DNA from: an uncultured Agromyces sp.
GTDB lineage: Bacteria; Actinomycetota; Actinomycetes; Actinomycetales; Microbacteriaceae
Direction of reading: 5' to 3'
Assembly: GCA_913053875.1 (NCBI GenBank)
Contig: CAJXGN010000012.1
Span: 18,869 to 82,868, forward strand
DNA: 64,000 nucleotides
Shown: positions 1 through 8,930 of the stretch, piece by piece
Position numbering within the stretch: position 1 is the stretch's first letter
Layout of the letters: the number at the start of each line of letters is the position of its first letter
The notes under the pieces: model-generated
Told to the model about the DNA's origin: nothing
What the model saw: only the letters and a program-made list of their open reading frames with translations
Database searches by the model: none
Program-made: the position numbers and the translations under genes

Positions 1-1669
1 CCGCCTCGTCGACGACCTCGAACGGCGTGCCCTCGTCGACCGCGTGCATCGTCTCGCCGAGCACCTTCGCGAGCACCCGGTTGACCACGAACCCGGGGGT
101 GTCGCGCGTGATGACGGCGTTCTTGCGGAGCTTGGCGGCGATCACCATCGCGGTCGAGAGCGTGGCGTCGTCGGTCTGCGGGGCGTTCACGACCTCGATC
201 AGCGGCATGACCGCCACCGGGTTGAAGAAGTGGAAGCCCACGAGCCGCTCGGGGTTGGCGAGCTTCGCGCCGATCTGCTCGACCGACAGCGACGACGTGT
301 TCGTGGCGAGCACGGCCTCGGGGGAGACGTGCTGCTCGATCTCGGCGAAGACGTCCTGCTTGATGCCGAGCTCCTCGAACACCGCCTCGATGACCCAGTC
401 GCAGTCGGCGAAGTCGGCCTTGTCGGTCGTGCCCGTGACCAGCGCACGCAGGCGGTTGGCCTCGTCGGGGGAGATGCGGCCCTTCTGCTCGAGCGTGCCG
501 ATCTCGTCGCGGATGTAGGCGAGTCCCTTGTCGACGCGTGCCTGGTCGAGGTCGGTGATGACCACCGGCACCTGCAGGCGGCGCACGAACAGCAACGCGA
601 ACTGGCTCGCCATGAGCCCCGCGCCGATGACGCCCACCTTCGTGACGGGCTTCGCGAGCGCCTTGTCGGGCGCGCCGGCCGGCTTCTTCGCGCGCTTCTG
701 CACGAGGTTGAACGCGTAGATGCTGGCCTGGAGCTGGTCGCCGACGATGAGGTCGGCGAGCGCCTCGTCCTCGGCGGCGAATCCGGCCTCGCGGTCGTTC
801 GCCTTCGCACCCTTGAGCAGTTCGAGGGCGGCGTACGGCGACTGCTGCACCTCGCCGATGCGGCGCTTCAGCATCTTGGTGGCGATGCCGATCGCGGCAT
901 CCCACTTCACCATGCGCTCGACCTTGCCCGGCTCGTTGGGGCGCTTGACCTTCACGCGACCGGCGACCACGTCGTCGGCCCAGCGGATCGAGTCCTCGAG
1001 GAACGCGGCCGACGCGAACATGCGGTCCGCGATGCCGAGCTCGAGCACGTCCTTGCCCTTGAGGGTGCGGTTCTGCTTGAGCGGGTTCTCGATGACCACC
1101 TTGAGGGCGTTCTCGATGCCGATCAGGTTCGGCAGCAGGGTCGCACCGCCCCACGCGGGCACGATGCCGAGGAACACCTCGGGCAGCGCGACGGCCGGCG
1201 TGGACGCGTCCACGGTGCGGTAGTCGGCGTGCAGCCCGATCTCGAGGCCGCCGCCGAGTGCGAGGCCGTTGATGAAGGCGAACGACGGCACGCCGACGGT
1301 GTGCAGCTTGCCGAGCGCGTGGTGGCCGAGCTGGGCCATCCGCAGGGCGATCTCGCGGTTCGGGATCTCGGCGATCTTCGACAGGTCGGCGCCCGCGGCG
1401 AGGATGAACGGCTTGCCCGTCACCGCGACCGCCTGGATGTCGCCGGCCTTCGCCCGCTCGGCGAGTCGGTCGAGGGTCTCGGCGTACTCGAGCAGCGACT
1501 TCGGCCCGAGGGTGTTCGGGCGGGTGTGGTCGCGCCCGTTGTCGAGCGTCACGAGCGCGAGCACGCGCCCGTCGGAGAGCGGCACGTCGCGCACGTACGA
1601 GTGCGTGACGACCTCGTCGTCCGACAGGCCCTCGAGCTCCGTGAAGTCGATCTTCGTGTAATCGGTCAT
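1..1669 (-). CDS. fadB: FadB-type enoyl-CoA hydratase/3-hydroxyacyl-CoA dehydrogenase (3' end missing)
   Basis: Two-activity enzyme of fatty-acid beta-oxidation that hydrates 2-enoyl-CoA and oxidises L-3-hydroxyacyl-CoA with NAD+. The frame was read on the minus strand from ATG at 1669; about 556 residues are visible before the window ends, against roughly 700 in the family. The crotonase domain fills about residues 30-230, with the oxyanion motif GLALGGGLE near 135-143 and LPEV near 162-165. The dehydrogenase Rossmann motif VGVIGAGLMASQ starts near residue 345, and the NTSSLS and GFHFFNP motifs follow. It lies 8 bases downstream of the thiolase gene, so the two are surely co-transcribed and probably form one complex. 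The C-terminal part of the dehydrogenase is outside the window. Confidence 0.93.
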   Translation of the reverse strand, partial: MTDYTKIDFTELEGLSDDEVVTHSYVRDVPLSDGRVLALVTLDNGRDHTRPNTLGPKSLLEYAETLDRLAERAKAGDIQAVAVTGKPFILAAGADLSKIAEIPNREIALRMAQLGHHALGKLHTVGVPSFAFINGLALGGGLEIGLHADYRTVDASTPAVALPEVFLGIVPAWGGATLLPNLIGIENALKVVIENPLKQNRTLKGKDVLELGIADRMFASAAFLEDSIRWADDVVAGRVKVKRPNEPGKVERMVKWDAAIGIATKMLKRRIGEVQQSPYAALELLKGAKANDREAGFAAEDEALADLIVGDQLQASIYAFNLVQKRAKKPAGAPDKALAKPVTKVGVIGAGLMASQFALLFVRRLQVPVVITDLDQARVDKGLAYIRDEIGTLEQKGRISPDEANRLRALVTGTTDKADFADCDWVIEAVFEELGIKQDVFAEIEQHVSPEAVLATNTSSLSVEQIGAKLANPERLVGFHFFNPVAVMPLIEVVNAPQTDDATLSTAMVIAAKLRKNAVITRDTPGFVVNRVLAKVLGETMHAVDEGTPFEVVDEA

Positions 1670-1677
1670 CGCGGTGC

Positions 1678-2895
1678 TCAGCCCTTCCTGCTCTTGCGCT
1701 CGGCCTTCTTCGACCAGTTCGGGTTCTCCCAGATCATCGTGCCGCCCTGTCCGAGGCCCACGCACATGGCGGTGATGCCGTAGCGCACGCCCGGCTGCTC
1801 CTCGAACTGACGCGCGAGCTGGTTCATGAGCCGCACACCCGATGAGGCGAGCGGATGCCCCAGGGCGATCGCGCCGCCCCACTGGTTGACGCGTGGGTCG
1901 TCGTCGTCGATGCCGAAGTGGTCGAGGAACGACAGCACCTGGATCGCGAACGCCTCGTTCAGCTCGAACAATCCGATGTCGTCGATCGACAGGCCCGCCC
2001 TGCGCAGCGCCTTCTCGGTCGAGGGGACCGGTCCGATGCCCATGATCTCGGGGTCGACGCCCGCGAATCCGAAGCTCACGAGCTTCATCTTGGGGGTGAG
2101 GTCGAGCTCCGCGGCGGCGTCGGCCGAGGCGAGCAGCGCGACCGTGGCGCCGTCGTTCAGGCCCGAGGCGTTGCCCGCGGTGACGCGGCCGTGCGGCCGG
2201 AACGGGGTCTTCAGGCCTGCGAGGCCCTCCATGGTGGTCTCGGGTCGGGGCGCCTCGTCCTTCGTGGCGAGGCCCCAGCCCTCCTCGGTGCGGATCGCGA
2301 CCGGGATGAGGTCCTGCTGGATCTTGCCCGCCTCGTATGCGGCGGCGACCTTCTGCTGGCTGCCCAGCGCGAAGCGGTCGGCGCGCTCCTTCGTGAGGTG
2401 CGGGAAGCGGTCGTGGATGCGCTCGGCGGTCGCGCCCATGACGAGGGCGTCCTCCGACACGAGCTTCTCCGCGACGAACCGCGGGTTGGGGTCGACGCCG
2501 GAGCCCATCGGGTGGCGGCCCATGTGCTCGACCCCGCCGGCGATGGCGAGGTCGTACGCGCCGTAGCCGATCGACGCGCCCATCATGGAGGCGGCGGTCA
2601 TCGCGCCCGCGCACATGCGGTCGATCGAGAAGCCGGGGACCGACTTGGGGAGACCGGCGAGGATCGCCGCGCTGCGGCCGAGGGTGAGTCCCTGGTCGCC
2701 GGTCTGCGTCGTCGCGGCGATGGCGACGTCGTCGATGCGGTCCTTCGGCACGTTCGGGTTGCGCTCCAGCAGCCCGATCATCGCCTTGATCACGAGGTCG
2801 TCGGCGCGGGTGTTCCAGTACATCCCCTTCTCACCGGCGCGGCCGAACGGGGTTCGCACCCCGTCGACGAATACGACATCAGCTCTTTCGGCCAC
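1678..2895 (-). CDS. fadA: Acetyl-CoA acyltransferase (thiolase)
   Basis: Thiolase of 405 residues that cleaves 3-ketoacyl-CoA with CoA in the last step of beta-oxidation. The acylated cysteine is Cys95 in DRMCAGAMT, the general-base histidine is His347 in ALGHPLASSG, and the second cysteine is Cys378 in AMCVGLGQGG. All three signature regions are intact and the length is normal. The start is GTG at 2895, preceded by GGTGGAGG. It is the first gene of a two-gene unit with fadB, and partner order fadA-fadB is typical of actinobacteria. The C-terminal tail is lysine/arginine-rich. Confidence 0.95.
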   Translation of the reverse strand: MAERADVVFVDGVRTPFGRAGEKGMYWNTRADDLVIKAMIGLLERNPNVPKDRIDDVAIAATTQTGDQGLTLGRSAAILAGLPKSVPGFSIDRMCAGAMTAASMMGASIGYGAYDLAIAGGVEHMGRHPMGSGVDPNPRFVAEKLVSEDALVMGATAERIHDRFPHLTKERADRFALGSQQKVAAAYEAGKIQQDLIPVAIRTEEGWGLATKDEAPRPETTMEGLAGLKTPFRPHGRVTAGNASGLNDGATVALLASADAAAELDLTPKMKLVSFGFAGVDPEIMGIGPVPSTEKALRRAGLSIDDIGLFELNEAFAIQVLSFLDHFGIDDDDPRVNQWGGAIALGHPLASSGVRLMNQLARQFEEQPGVRYGITAMCVGLGQGGTMIWENPNWSKKAERKSRKG

Positions 2896-2927
2896 TCTGC
2901 CTCCACCTTTCGCTTCGGAACGGTCCG

Positions 2928-2933
2928 ATCCTA
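2928..2933 (-). promoter_or_regulatory. Candidate -10 box of fadAB
   Basis: TAGGAT on the minus strand lies 32 bases before the thiolase start codon, in the 76-base gap after the RNase D gene. It fits the actinobacterial TANNNT -10 form. No convincing -35 box is visible, so this rests on position and hexamer only. Confidence 0.4.
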
Positions 2934-2971
2934 GGGAGGGGGGTGTGCGCCGCGGAATCGTTTGCCGGTTC

Positions 2972-4168
2972 CTACGAACCGGCCGTGACGGCCGCGTCGT
3001 CGGCTTGGGCGGCCTCTACAAAGGCATCGGCGATTCTCTGTGCGGTTGCGGCAACCTGCCACTCGCGCGCCCCCAGATCCACGAGCGCGGCGGCGATCGC
3101 GTCCGTCGTCGCGGGCTCGGGCGGATCCCACGCCACGCGGCGCAGGTACTCCGGCGTGAGCAGGTTCTCCACCGGCATCTCCATGGCCTCGGCGACCTCC
3201 AGCAGCGCGCGACGCGCCGGCTTCAGCCGGGCATCCGCCTCGGGGTTCCTGGTCGACCAGGCCCGGGCGGGCGGGAGCGTGTCGGCCGGGACCCGCACCG
3301 CGGGGAGGTCGGTCGTCGATCGGCCCGACTCGATCGCGGCCCACCAGCGGTCGATCTCGGTGCGACTCGCGCGGCCGGTGAAGGTGCGCAGCTCGGCGAG
3401 CGCGCGCTTGCTCTCGGGCATCGTCTTCGCGACGGAGACGATGGCGGCATCGGGCACCAGGCGGCCCGGCGCGATGTCGGTGTCGCGGGCGTACTCGTCG
3501 CGCGCGGTCCAGAGTGCGCGCGCCACCGCGAGGGCGCGCTGGCCGCGCACCCCGTGGATGCCCGAGAGCCGCCGCCACGGTTCGGCGGGCGCGGGCTTCG
3601 CCTCGCGCTCGAGCACCGCCTGGAACTCCTCGGCGGCGATGGCCTGCTTGTCGGCGGCGTCGAGCGCGTCGCCCATGCGCTCGCGGACGTCGACGAGGTG
3701 CTCGACGTCGAGCGCGGCGTAGCGCAGCCACGACTGGGGGATCGGCCGGGTGGACCAGTCCGCCGCGGAGTGCTCCTTCGCCAGCGTGATGCCGAGCAGG
3801 TCCTCGACCACCGCGGCGAGCCCGACCTTCGGGCGCCCGAGCAGCCGGGCGCCGAGTTCGGTGTCGAAGATGCGCGCCGGGTCGAGGCCGACCTCGCGCA
3901 GGCACGCGAGGTCCTGGCTCGCCGCGTGGAGGATCCACTCCTCGCCGCCGATCGCCCGCTGCAGCGGGGCGAAGTCGCCGATGGGCGGGGGATCGAAGAG
4001 GAAGGTGCCGGCATCCCGGCGGAAGACCTGGATGAGATAGGCGCGCTGGGAGTAGCGGAACCCGCTCGCGCGCTCGGCGTCGACGGCGACCGGACCGGTG
4101 CCCGAGGCGATCGCGTCCACGGCGTCGGCGAGGCCGTCGCGGGAGTCGATCACCTGGTAGTCAGCCAC
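2972..4168 (-). CDS. rnd: RNase D-like 3'-5' exoribonuclease with HRDC domain
   Basis: Exoribonuclease of 398 residues, of the DEDD family that trims tRNA and other stable RNA precursors. Acidic motif I is AVDAERASGF near residue 28. Motif II is in the ASQDLACL region near residue 84. Motif III is RYAALDVEHL near residue 148. An HRDC nucleic-acid binding domain follows at about 205-285 (GIHGVRGQRALAVAR onward). The start is GTG at 4168. The first 8 bases overlap the end of the DUF3000 gene, so the two are translationally coupled. This DUF3000-rnd pairing is common in actinobacteria. The RNase D assignment is by family; the actual substrate is not shown. Confidence 0.88.
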   Translation of the reverse strand: MADYQVIDSRDGLADAVDAIASGTGPVAVDAERASGFRYSQRAYLIQVFRRDAGTFLFDPPPIGDFAPLQRAIGGEEWILHAASQDLACLREVGLDPARIFDTELGARLLGRPKVGLAAVVEDLLGITLAKEHSAADWSTRPIPQSWLRYAALDVEHLVDVRERMGDALDAADKQAIAAEEFQAVLEREAKPAPAEPWRRLSGIHGVRGQRALAVARALWTARDEYARDTDIAPGRLVPDAAIVSVAKTMPESKRALAELRTFTGRASRTEIDRWWAAIESGRSTTDLPAVRVPADTLPPARAWSTRNPEADARLKPARRALLEVAEAMEMPVENLLTPEYLRRVAWDPPEPATTDAIAAALVDLGAREWQVAATAQRIADAFVEAAQADDAAVTAGS

Positions 4169-4751
4169 GCCGGGCCCTCTTTCGTGCGAGGAGGGTCACT
4201 CCCTCCGTCGATGGCGGAAGCCCCGCGAGCATGCAGAGCAGTTCTCCCCAGCCTTCCACATGCGCCGCGACCTCGTGGTCGAGCGGGGTCCAGGATGCGC
4301 GCAACTCGATCTGCGCGCCGTCGCCCTGCCCGGCGAGCTCGCCGTAGCCGGTGGAGAGCACCTTTGTGGCGGTGCCGGAGGCGGCCACGTAGTGCGCGCC
4401 CCGTGCGTCGAGGGCGTCGACCAGCCACGACCAGGCGACGTCGGCGAGGAACGGGTCGAGTCCGATCTCGGTCTCGAGCGGGGCCTGCGCGAAGCAGATC
4501 ACGCGGAACCGTCCGCCCCATTCCTCGGGCTCGTCCGGATCGTAGAGCAGCACGAACCGGCCGGTGCCGAGGTCGGAGTCCGAGCCGTGCGGCGCGGGCG
4601 TCACGTCGGCGGCGAGCGCGACGGCGTAGGGCGCGAGCGAGGAGGGCGCGGGGATCTCCGTGACGGCGAGCTCGGGTCTCGTCGACGAGCGGCGAAGCGC
4701 GTCGAGCGCGGCCGCGAACTCCGGGGGCGGAGGTGACGCTTGCTCGGGCAC
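4161..4751 (-). CDS. DUF3000 domain protein
   Basis: Protein of 196 residues that I recognise as the actinobacterial DUF3000 family by its overall pattern: an N-terminal PEFAAALDALR helix, a central GRFVLLYDPDEPEEWGGRFR segment and a C-terminal arginine-rich tail. No catalytic motif or membrane segment is visible and the function is unknown. It overlaps rnd by 8 bases, which suggests a shared role in RNA metabolism, but that is only inference from position. The GTG start at 4751 is supported by a -10 box six bases upstream and no Shine-Dalgarno, so the message is probably leaderless. Confidence 0.85.
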   Translation of the reverse strand: MPEQASPPPPEFAAALDALRRSSTRPELAVTEIPAPSSLAPYAVALAADVTPAPHGSDSDLGTGRFVLLYDPDEPEEWGGRFRVICFAQAPLETEIGLDPFLADVAWSWLVDALDARGAHYVAASGTATKVLSTGYGELAGQGDGAQIELRASWTPLDHEVAAHVEGWGELLCMLAGLPPSTEGVTLLARKRARRG

Positions 4752-4757
4752 GTGTGC

Positions 4758-4763
4758 AGACTA
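4758..4763 (-). promoter_or_regulatory. -10 box of a probable leaderless transcript (DUF3000-rnd)
   Basis: TAGTCT on the minus strand is followed by exactly six bases and then the GTG start of the DUF3000 gene. There is no ribosome binding site in between. Transcription would begin at or next to the start codon. Confidence 0.6.
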
Positions 4764-4830
4764 GAGTCTCGGGAGGGGAGCGCGGCAGCGGCACGCCGTC
4801 GCTGGCGGTCACGGACGTGAGGGGGAGCAC

Positions 4831-6087
4831 GTGGGCAACGGGGTGCGGTCGGCGAGGACGGATGCGGCCACGGAGGGCGCCCGCGCGGTGCTCGGCATCG
4901 CGGCCGGCGGAGCCATCGCGCTCTCCGCAGTGCTGGGCGCGGTCGGCGCCGCGTCCTCCCTGCTCGCGTCGTTCGTCGCGCGGGCCGTGGTCACCCCGTC
5001 GCGCTACAAGATCGAGGACACGCGCGTCGTCGCCGTCGACGCCGCCCGCCACGAGGTCACCCTCGGGGCGACCCCCGATGCGCGCATGCGCGGCGAGTAC
5101 TCGTTCTGGTTCCACCAGGACACCGGCCACGCTCGCCTGGGCGACGTGCTCGAGGAGACGCCCACGATCGTGCGTCGACGACTCCTCGGGGTCGACTTCG
5201 GCGTGCTCGCCACCGCGCATCGCGGCCGGTTCAGCGGCTGGTTCCACCTCGGCCCGTGGGAACTCGGGCACCCGTACCGCGACGTCATGATCGACACCCC
5301 GCTGGGTCCGGCGCCGGCGTGGCTCGTGCCCGCCGCCGAGGACTCGGGTCGCTGGATCATCCACGTGCACGGACGCGCGGTGCGTCGCCAGGAGTGCCTG
5401 CGCGGACTCCCCGCGGCGCACGCGGCGGGCTTCACGTCGCTCGTGGTGAGCTACCGCAACGACGGCGAGGCGCCCGAGAGCCCCGACGGACGCTACCGGC
5501 TGGGCGACACCGAGTGGCTCGACGTCGACGCGGCGATCGAGTTCGCGCTCGCCAACGGCGCCCGCGAGATCGTGCTCATGGGGTGGTCGATGGGCGGCGC
5601 GATCGTGCTGCAGACCGTGCTGCGCTCACGGCGCGCACGCGAGGCGGTCGTCGGCGTGGTGCTGGAGTCGCCCGCGATCGACTGGCACGACATCCTGTCG
5701 TACCAGGGCGCGTCGTACCGGCTGCCCCAGCCGCTGACGCGCCTGGTCATCTCCATGCTCTCGAGTCGGTGGGGCAGGCTCTTCACGGGCCTCGGCGCGC
5801 CGATCGGCTTCGACCGCCTCGACGTGGTCGCACGTGCCGCCGAGTTCGACCTGCCGATGCTGCTGTTCCACAGCGAGGACGACGGCTTCGTGCCGGTCGC
5901 CGGGTCGGACCGGCTGGCCGCCGCACGCCCCGACCTCATCACGTACGAGCGCTTCACGCGCGCCCGCCACACGAAGCTGTGGAACGACGACCCGGTGCGC
6001 TGGAACGGCGCGCTCGCGGTCTGGCTCGGCGAGCTCGCGCGCGGGGAGACGCCCGCCGAGCGTGCCACCGAGCCGGCGCACGGCTGA
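4831..6087 (+). CDS. Membrane-anchored alpha/beta hydrolase
   Basis: Protein of 418 residues with an alpha/beta hydrolase fold. An N-terminal hydrophobic segment at about residues 18-50 probably anchors it in the membrane. The nucleophile elbow is GWSMGG near residue 250, the acid is in HSEDDGFVP near 345, and the histidine is in RARHTKLW near 375, so the catalytic triad looks complete. A region of about 150 residues precedes the hydrolase core and has no domain that I recognise. The start is GTG at 4831 after GGGGGAG. It is transcribed away from the DUF3000 gene. The substrate is unknown; an esterase or peptidase-like activity is possible. Confidence 0.8.
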   Translation: MGNGVRSARTDAATEGARAVLGIAAGGAIALSAVLGAVGAASSLLASFVARAVVTPSRYKIEDTRVVAVDAARHEVTLGATPDARMRGEYSFWFHQDTGHARLGDVLEETPTIVRRRLLGVDFGVLATAHRGRFSGWFHLGPWELGHPYRDVMIDTPLGPAPAWLVPAAEDSGRWIIHVHGRAVRRQECLRGLPAAHAAGFTSLVVSYRNDGEAPESPDGRYRLGDTEWLDVDAAIEFALANGAREIVLMGWSMGGAIVLQTVLRSRRAREAVVGVVLESPAIDWHDILSYQGASYRLPQPLTRLVISMLSSRWGRLFTGLGAPIGFDRLDVVARAAEFDLPMLLFHSEDDGFVPVAGSDRLAAARPDLITYERFTRARHTKLWNDDPVRWNGALAVWLGELARGETPAERATEPAHG

Positions 6088-6091
6088 GCGC

Positions 6092-6529
6092 TCAGGCGGC
6101 GGCGGCCCGCTTGAGCTGCGCCTTGATGCGTGCGAGCATCGCCGTCATGCCGCGGATGCGCAGCGGCGACACCGCCTCGGTCAGGCCCAGCGACTGCGGG
6201 TAGTCGCCGGGAACGGCCAGCACGTCCTCGACCGAGAGGCCGTCGAGCCCCTGCGCGAGGATCGAGGCGAACCCGCGGGTCGTGGGCGCCTCGACCGGCG
6301 CGGTCGCGTGCAGGTGCACGGCCCCCGAGGCATCCGTCTCGCTGAAGATGTAGACCGGCGACTGGCACTCCTCGACGCGCTCGAACAGGTCGGGGTGGTC
6401 GCGATACCGCTCCGGCAGCTCGGGGAGCTCCTGCGAGAACTCGAGCAGCAGCTGCAGGCGATCGCGCACGCCGAGCGCGAGGAAGTCGTCGCGGATCTCG
6501 GCGAGCTGTGCGGGGAGTGCGGTCGTCAT
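6092..6529 (-). CDS. sufE: SufE-like sulfur acceptor protein
   Basis: SufE-family protein of about 145 residues. SufE accepts persulfide sulfur from a desulfurase and passes it to Fe-S cluster assembly. The acceptor cysteine is in VEECQSPVYIF near residue 55, and the C-terminal LRIRGM region is typical of the family. The start is placed at ATG 6529 because GGGAG lies at a workable distance; an upstream ATG at 6538 is too close to that site. It sits 34 bases after a two-domain sulfurtransferase gene on the same strand instead of in a suf operon. That suggests the rhodanese-like enzyme is its sulfur donor, which is inference from position. Confidence 0.87.
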   Translation of the reverse strand: MTTALPAQLAEIRDDFLALGVRDRLQLLLEFSQELPELPERYRDHPDLFERVEECQSPVYIFSETDASGAVHLHATAPVEAPTTRGFASILAQGLDGLSVEDVLAVPGDYPQSLGLTEAVSPLRIRGMTAMLARIKAQLKRAAAA

Positions 6530-6572
6530 CGCGTCCATTCTCCCACCGCCGGCGGCACGGGGGCCCGCACGG

Positions 6573-7472
6573 TCACCGACCGGGCACCACGCCCGGCGCG
6601 GTGCCGGTCGCGATCGGCACGCGCACCGCGCTGCCCCACTCGGTCCACGAACCGTCGTAGTTGCGCACGTTCTCGAATCCGAGCAGGTGGGTGAGCACGA
6701 ACCAGGTGTGGCTCGAGCGCTCGCCGATGCGGCAGTACGCGATCACGTCGTCGCCGTCGGCGAGACCGGCCTCGCCCTTGTAGATGGCATCGAGCTCGTC
6801 ACGGGTGCGGAAGGTGGCGTCGGGCGCCGCCGCACGGGCCCAGGGCACGGATGCCGCCGAGGGGATGTGCCCGCCGCGCAGCGCGCTCTCGTCGGGGTAC
6901 GCGGGCATGTGGGTGCGCTCGCCGCTGTACTCCTCGGGGGAGCGCACGTCGATGAGCGGGTTGCCGAGGTGTGCGAGCACGTCCTCCTTGAAGGCGCGCA
7001 CGGTCGCGTCGTCGCGCTCCACCACCGGGTAGTCGACGGATGCCGGTGCCGGCACCTCCGTCGTCAGCTCGCGCCCCTCGGCGACCCACAGGTCGCGTCC
7101 GCCGTCGAGCAGGCGGACGTCCTCGTGGCCGAACAGCGTGAACACCCACAGCGCGTAGGCCGCCCACCAGTTGTTCTTGTCGCCGTAGACGACGATCGTC
7201 GTGTCGCGCGAGATGCCCTTCGAGCCCAGCAGCGCGGCGAACTGCTCGCCGTCGACGTAGTCGCGCACGACGGGATCGTTGAGGTCGGTGTGCCAGTCGA
7301 TCTTCACGGCGCCGGGGATGTGGCCGGTCTCGTAGAGCAGGACGTCCTCGTCGGACTCGACGACCACGAGACCGGGGTCGCCGAGGTGCTCGACGAGCCA
7401 GTCGGCCGACACGAGCCGCTCGGGGTGGGCGTAGGCGCGGAACTTCTCGGCGGGGTCGGGTGCGACGGTCAT
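6573..7472 (-). CDS. Thiosulfate/3-mercaptopyruvate sulfurtransferase (two rhodanese domains)
   Basis: Sulfurtransferase of 299 residues with two rhodanese domains. The first (residues about 20-145) holds the [11 protein letters not shown] motif and lacks a catalytic cysteine. The second (about 170-290) has the [10 protein letters not shown] motif and the active-site loop [13 protein letters not shown] with the catalytic Cys. The start is ATG at 7472, chosen because CCAGGAGGCCACG precedes it; a much longer upstream frame has no support. It probably forms an operon with sufE and is transcribed divergently from zapE. The CRIGERS loop is of the thiosulfate sulfurtransferase type, but substrate preference cannot be settled from sequence. 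Confidence 0.9.
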   Translation of the reverse strand: MTVAPDPAEKFRAYAHPERLVSADWLVEHLGDPGLVVVESDEDVLLYETGHIPGAVKIDWHTDLNDPVVRDYVDGEQFAALLGSKGISRDTTIVVYGDKNNWWAAYALWVFTLFGHEDVRLLDGGRDLWVAEGRELTTEVPAPASVDYPVVERDDATVRAFKEDVLAHLGNPLIDVRSPEEYSGERTHMPAYPDESALRGGHIPSAASVPWARAAAPDATFRTRDELDAIYKGEAGLADGDDVIAYCRIGERSSHTWFVLTHLLGFENVRNYDGSWTEWGSAVRVPIATGTAPGVVPGR

Positions 7473-7613
7473 CGTGGCCTCCTGGAGTCGCCCGTTCGGG
7501 CGGGGCGGATGGTGGGAGCGGATTAGGCTGGTGGCCGATCCACATCGAATGTACGCGGAGGGTGGGTCCCTGTCAGGGGGACTGTAACCCGGTGCAACAC
7601 GGAGGCCCACAAG

Positions 7614-8666
7614 GTGAGTTCGACCACGCCCGGCACGATCGTCCGTCTCGTCGACCGGGATCCGTCGATCACGGGTGCGGAGATCGCCGCGGAGCTCGTG
7701 CCGCCGCCGCAGTTCGCGCACGCGAGCTTCGAGTCGTACCGCCCCGACCTCGACTATCCGTCGCAGCAGGCGGCGGTCGACCGGCTCAGGGCCTTCGCGG
7801 GTGCGTGGACGTCGGGCCAGCGACCGGGCGGCTTCTTCTCGTGGAACCGGAAGGCGAAGCCCGAGCTGCCGGGCGTGTACCTCGACGGCGGGTTCGGCGT
7901 CGGCAAGACCCACCTGCTGGCGGCGCTCTGGCACACGGCCCCGGGCCGGAAGTACTTCGGCACGTTCATCGAGTACACGGCGCTCGTGGGCGCACTCGGG
8001 TACGCCAACGCGGTCTCGCTGCTCCGCGGGGCGGAGCTCATCTGCATCGACGAGTTCGAGCTCGACGACCCGGGCGACACGATGCTCATGACCCGCCTGC
8101 TGGGCGAGCTCATGGCGAGCGGCACGCGGGTGGCGGCGACGTCGAACACCCCGCCGAACGCGCTCGGGGAGGGGCGGTTCGCGGCGGCCGACTTCCTGCG
8201 CGAGATCCAGGCGCTCTCGAGCAACTTCGAGACGCTGCGCATCGACGGACTCGACTACCGTCGGCGCGACACGACCGGCGAGGCCGTCGCGGTCGACGAG
8301 GAGTCGCTGCGCCGGAGCGTGGCCGCGCTCGCGGAACGCGGGCACACCGTCGCCGTCGCGGGCTTCGATGAGCTGATCGCGCATCTCGCCACGGTGCATC
8401 CGTCGAAGTACATCCGGATGATCGAGGGCCTCGAGGTGCTCGCGATCGAGGACGCCCACGTGCTGCACGACCAGAACGCGGCCCTCCGCCTCGTGGCGTT
8501 CGTCGACCGGCTGTACGACGCCGAGGTGCCGATCGTCTCGAGCGGCGCGGCGCTCAGCGAGGTGTTCGACGACGACATGCTCGGCGGCGGCTACCGCAAG
8601 AAGTACCTGCGCTCGATGTCGCGCCTGGTCGCGCTGACGACGGGTGAGCTGCCGCCGCACGACTGA
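7614..8666 (+). CDS. zapE: ZapE/AFG1-family ATPase
   Basis: AAA-type ATPase of 350 residues. The Walker A motif is [10 protein letters not shown] near residue 92 and Walker B is [11 protein letters not shown] near 143. The DYRRRD motif near 222 is typical of the AFG1/ZapE family. In gammaproteobacteria ZapE acts on FtsZ rings; in actinobacteria the role is not well established. The start is GTG at 7614 with GGAGG eight bases upstream. A TAGGCT hexamer near 7524 is a possible -10 box. The gene is transcribed away from the sulfurtransferase-sufE pair. Confidence 0.88.
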   Translation: MSSTTPGTIVRLVDRDPSITGAEIAAELVPPPQFAHASFESYRPDLDYPSQQAAVDRLRAFAGAWTSGQRPGGFFSWNRKAKPELPGVYLDGGFGVGKTHLLAALWHTAPGRKYFGTFIEYTALVGALGYANAVSLLRGAELICIDEFELDDPGDTMLMTRLLGELMASGTRVAATSNTPPNALGEGRFAAADFLREIQALSSNFETLRIDGLDYRRRDTTGEAVAVDEESLRRSVAALAERGHTVAVAGFDELIAHLATVHPSKYIRMIEGLEVLAIEDAHVLHDQNAALRLVAFVDRLYDAEVPIVSSGAALSEVFDDDMLGGGYRKKYLRSMSRLVALTTGELPPHD

Positions 8667-8762
8667 CGGCGGCCACGCGGGCGTGTTGCGCGGATCCATT
8701 GCACGGTGGCCCGCCGGCGCGCTCGTTCGGTGCGTGCTCTTGGGGCATCCTCCCTGCGCTGC

Positions 8763-8853
8763 GAAACATCCTGTTTACATAACGCCGTTCTTCGTAACAG
8801 ACGCGAAACACTCTCGGCATCCTGACTGAAACGTCGCGGCACCATTCTGAAAC
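8763..8853 (+). promoter_or_regulatory. GlnR-like operator boxes upstream of the ammonium transporter
   Basis: GTAAC at 8794-8798 is followed by six bases and GAAAC at 8805-8809, which is the GTnAC-n6-GAAAC half of the actinobacterial GlnR consensus. Further GAAAC boxes stand at 8763, 8828 and 8849. The cluster lies 78-168 bases before the ammonium transporter, a classic GlnR target. This makes nitrogen-limitation control likely; AmtR control is an alternative that the sequence does not favour. Confidence 0.55.
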
Positions 8854-8930
8854 CCGTACCCGCGCCGGAACCCGAATCCGTCGGACCTTCGCGGGGCTCC
8901 CCTGCAAATCCGAGAGGTGTGAGGATACGA

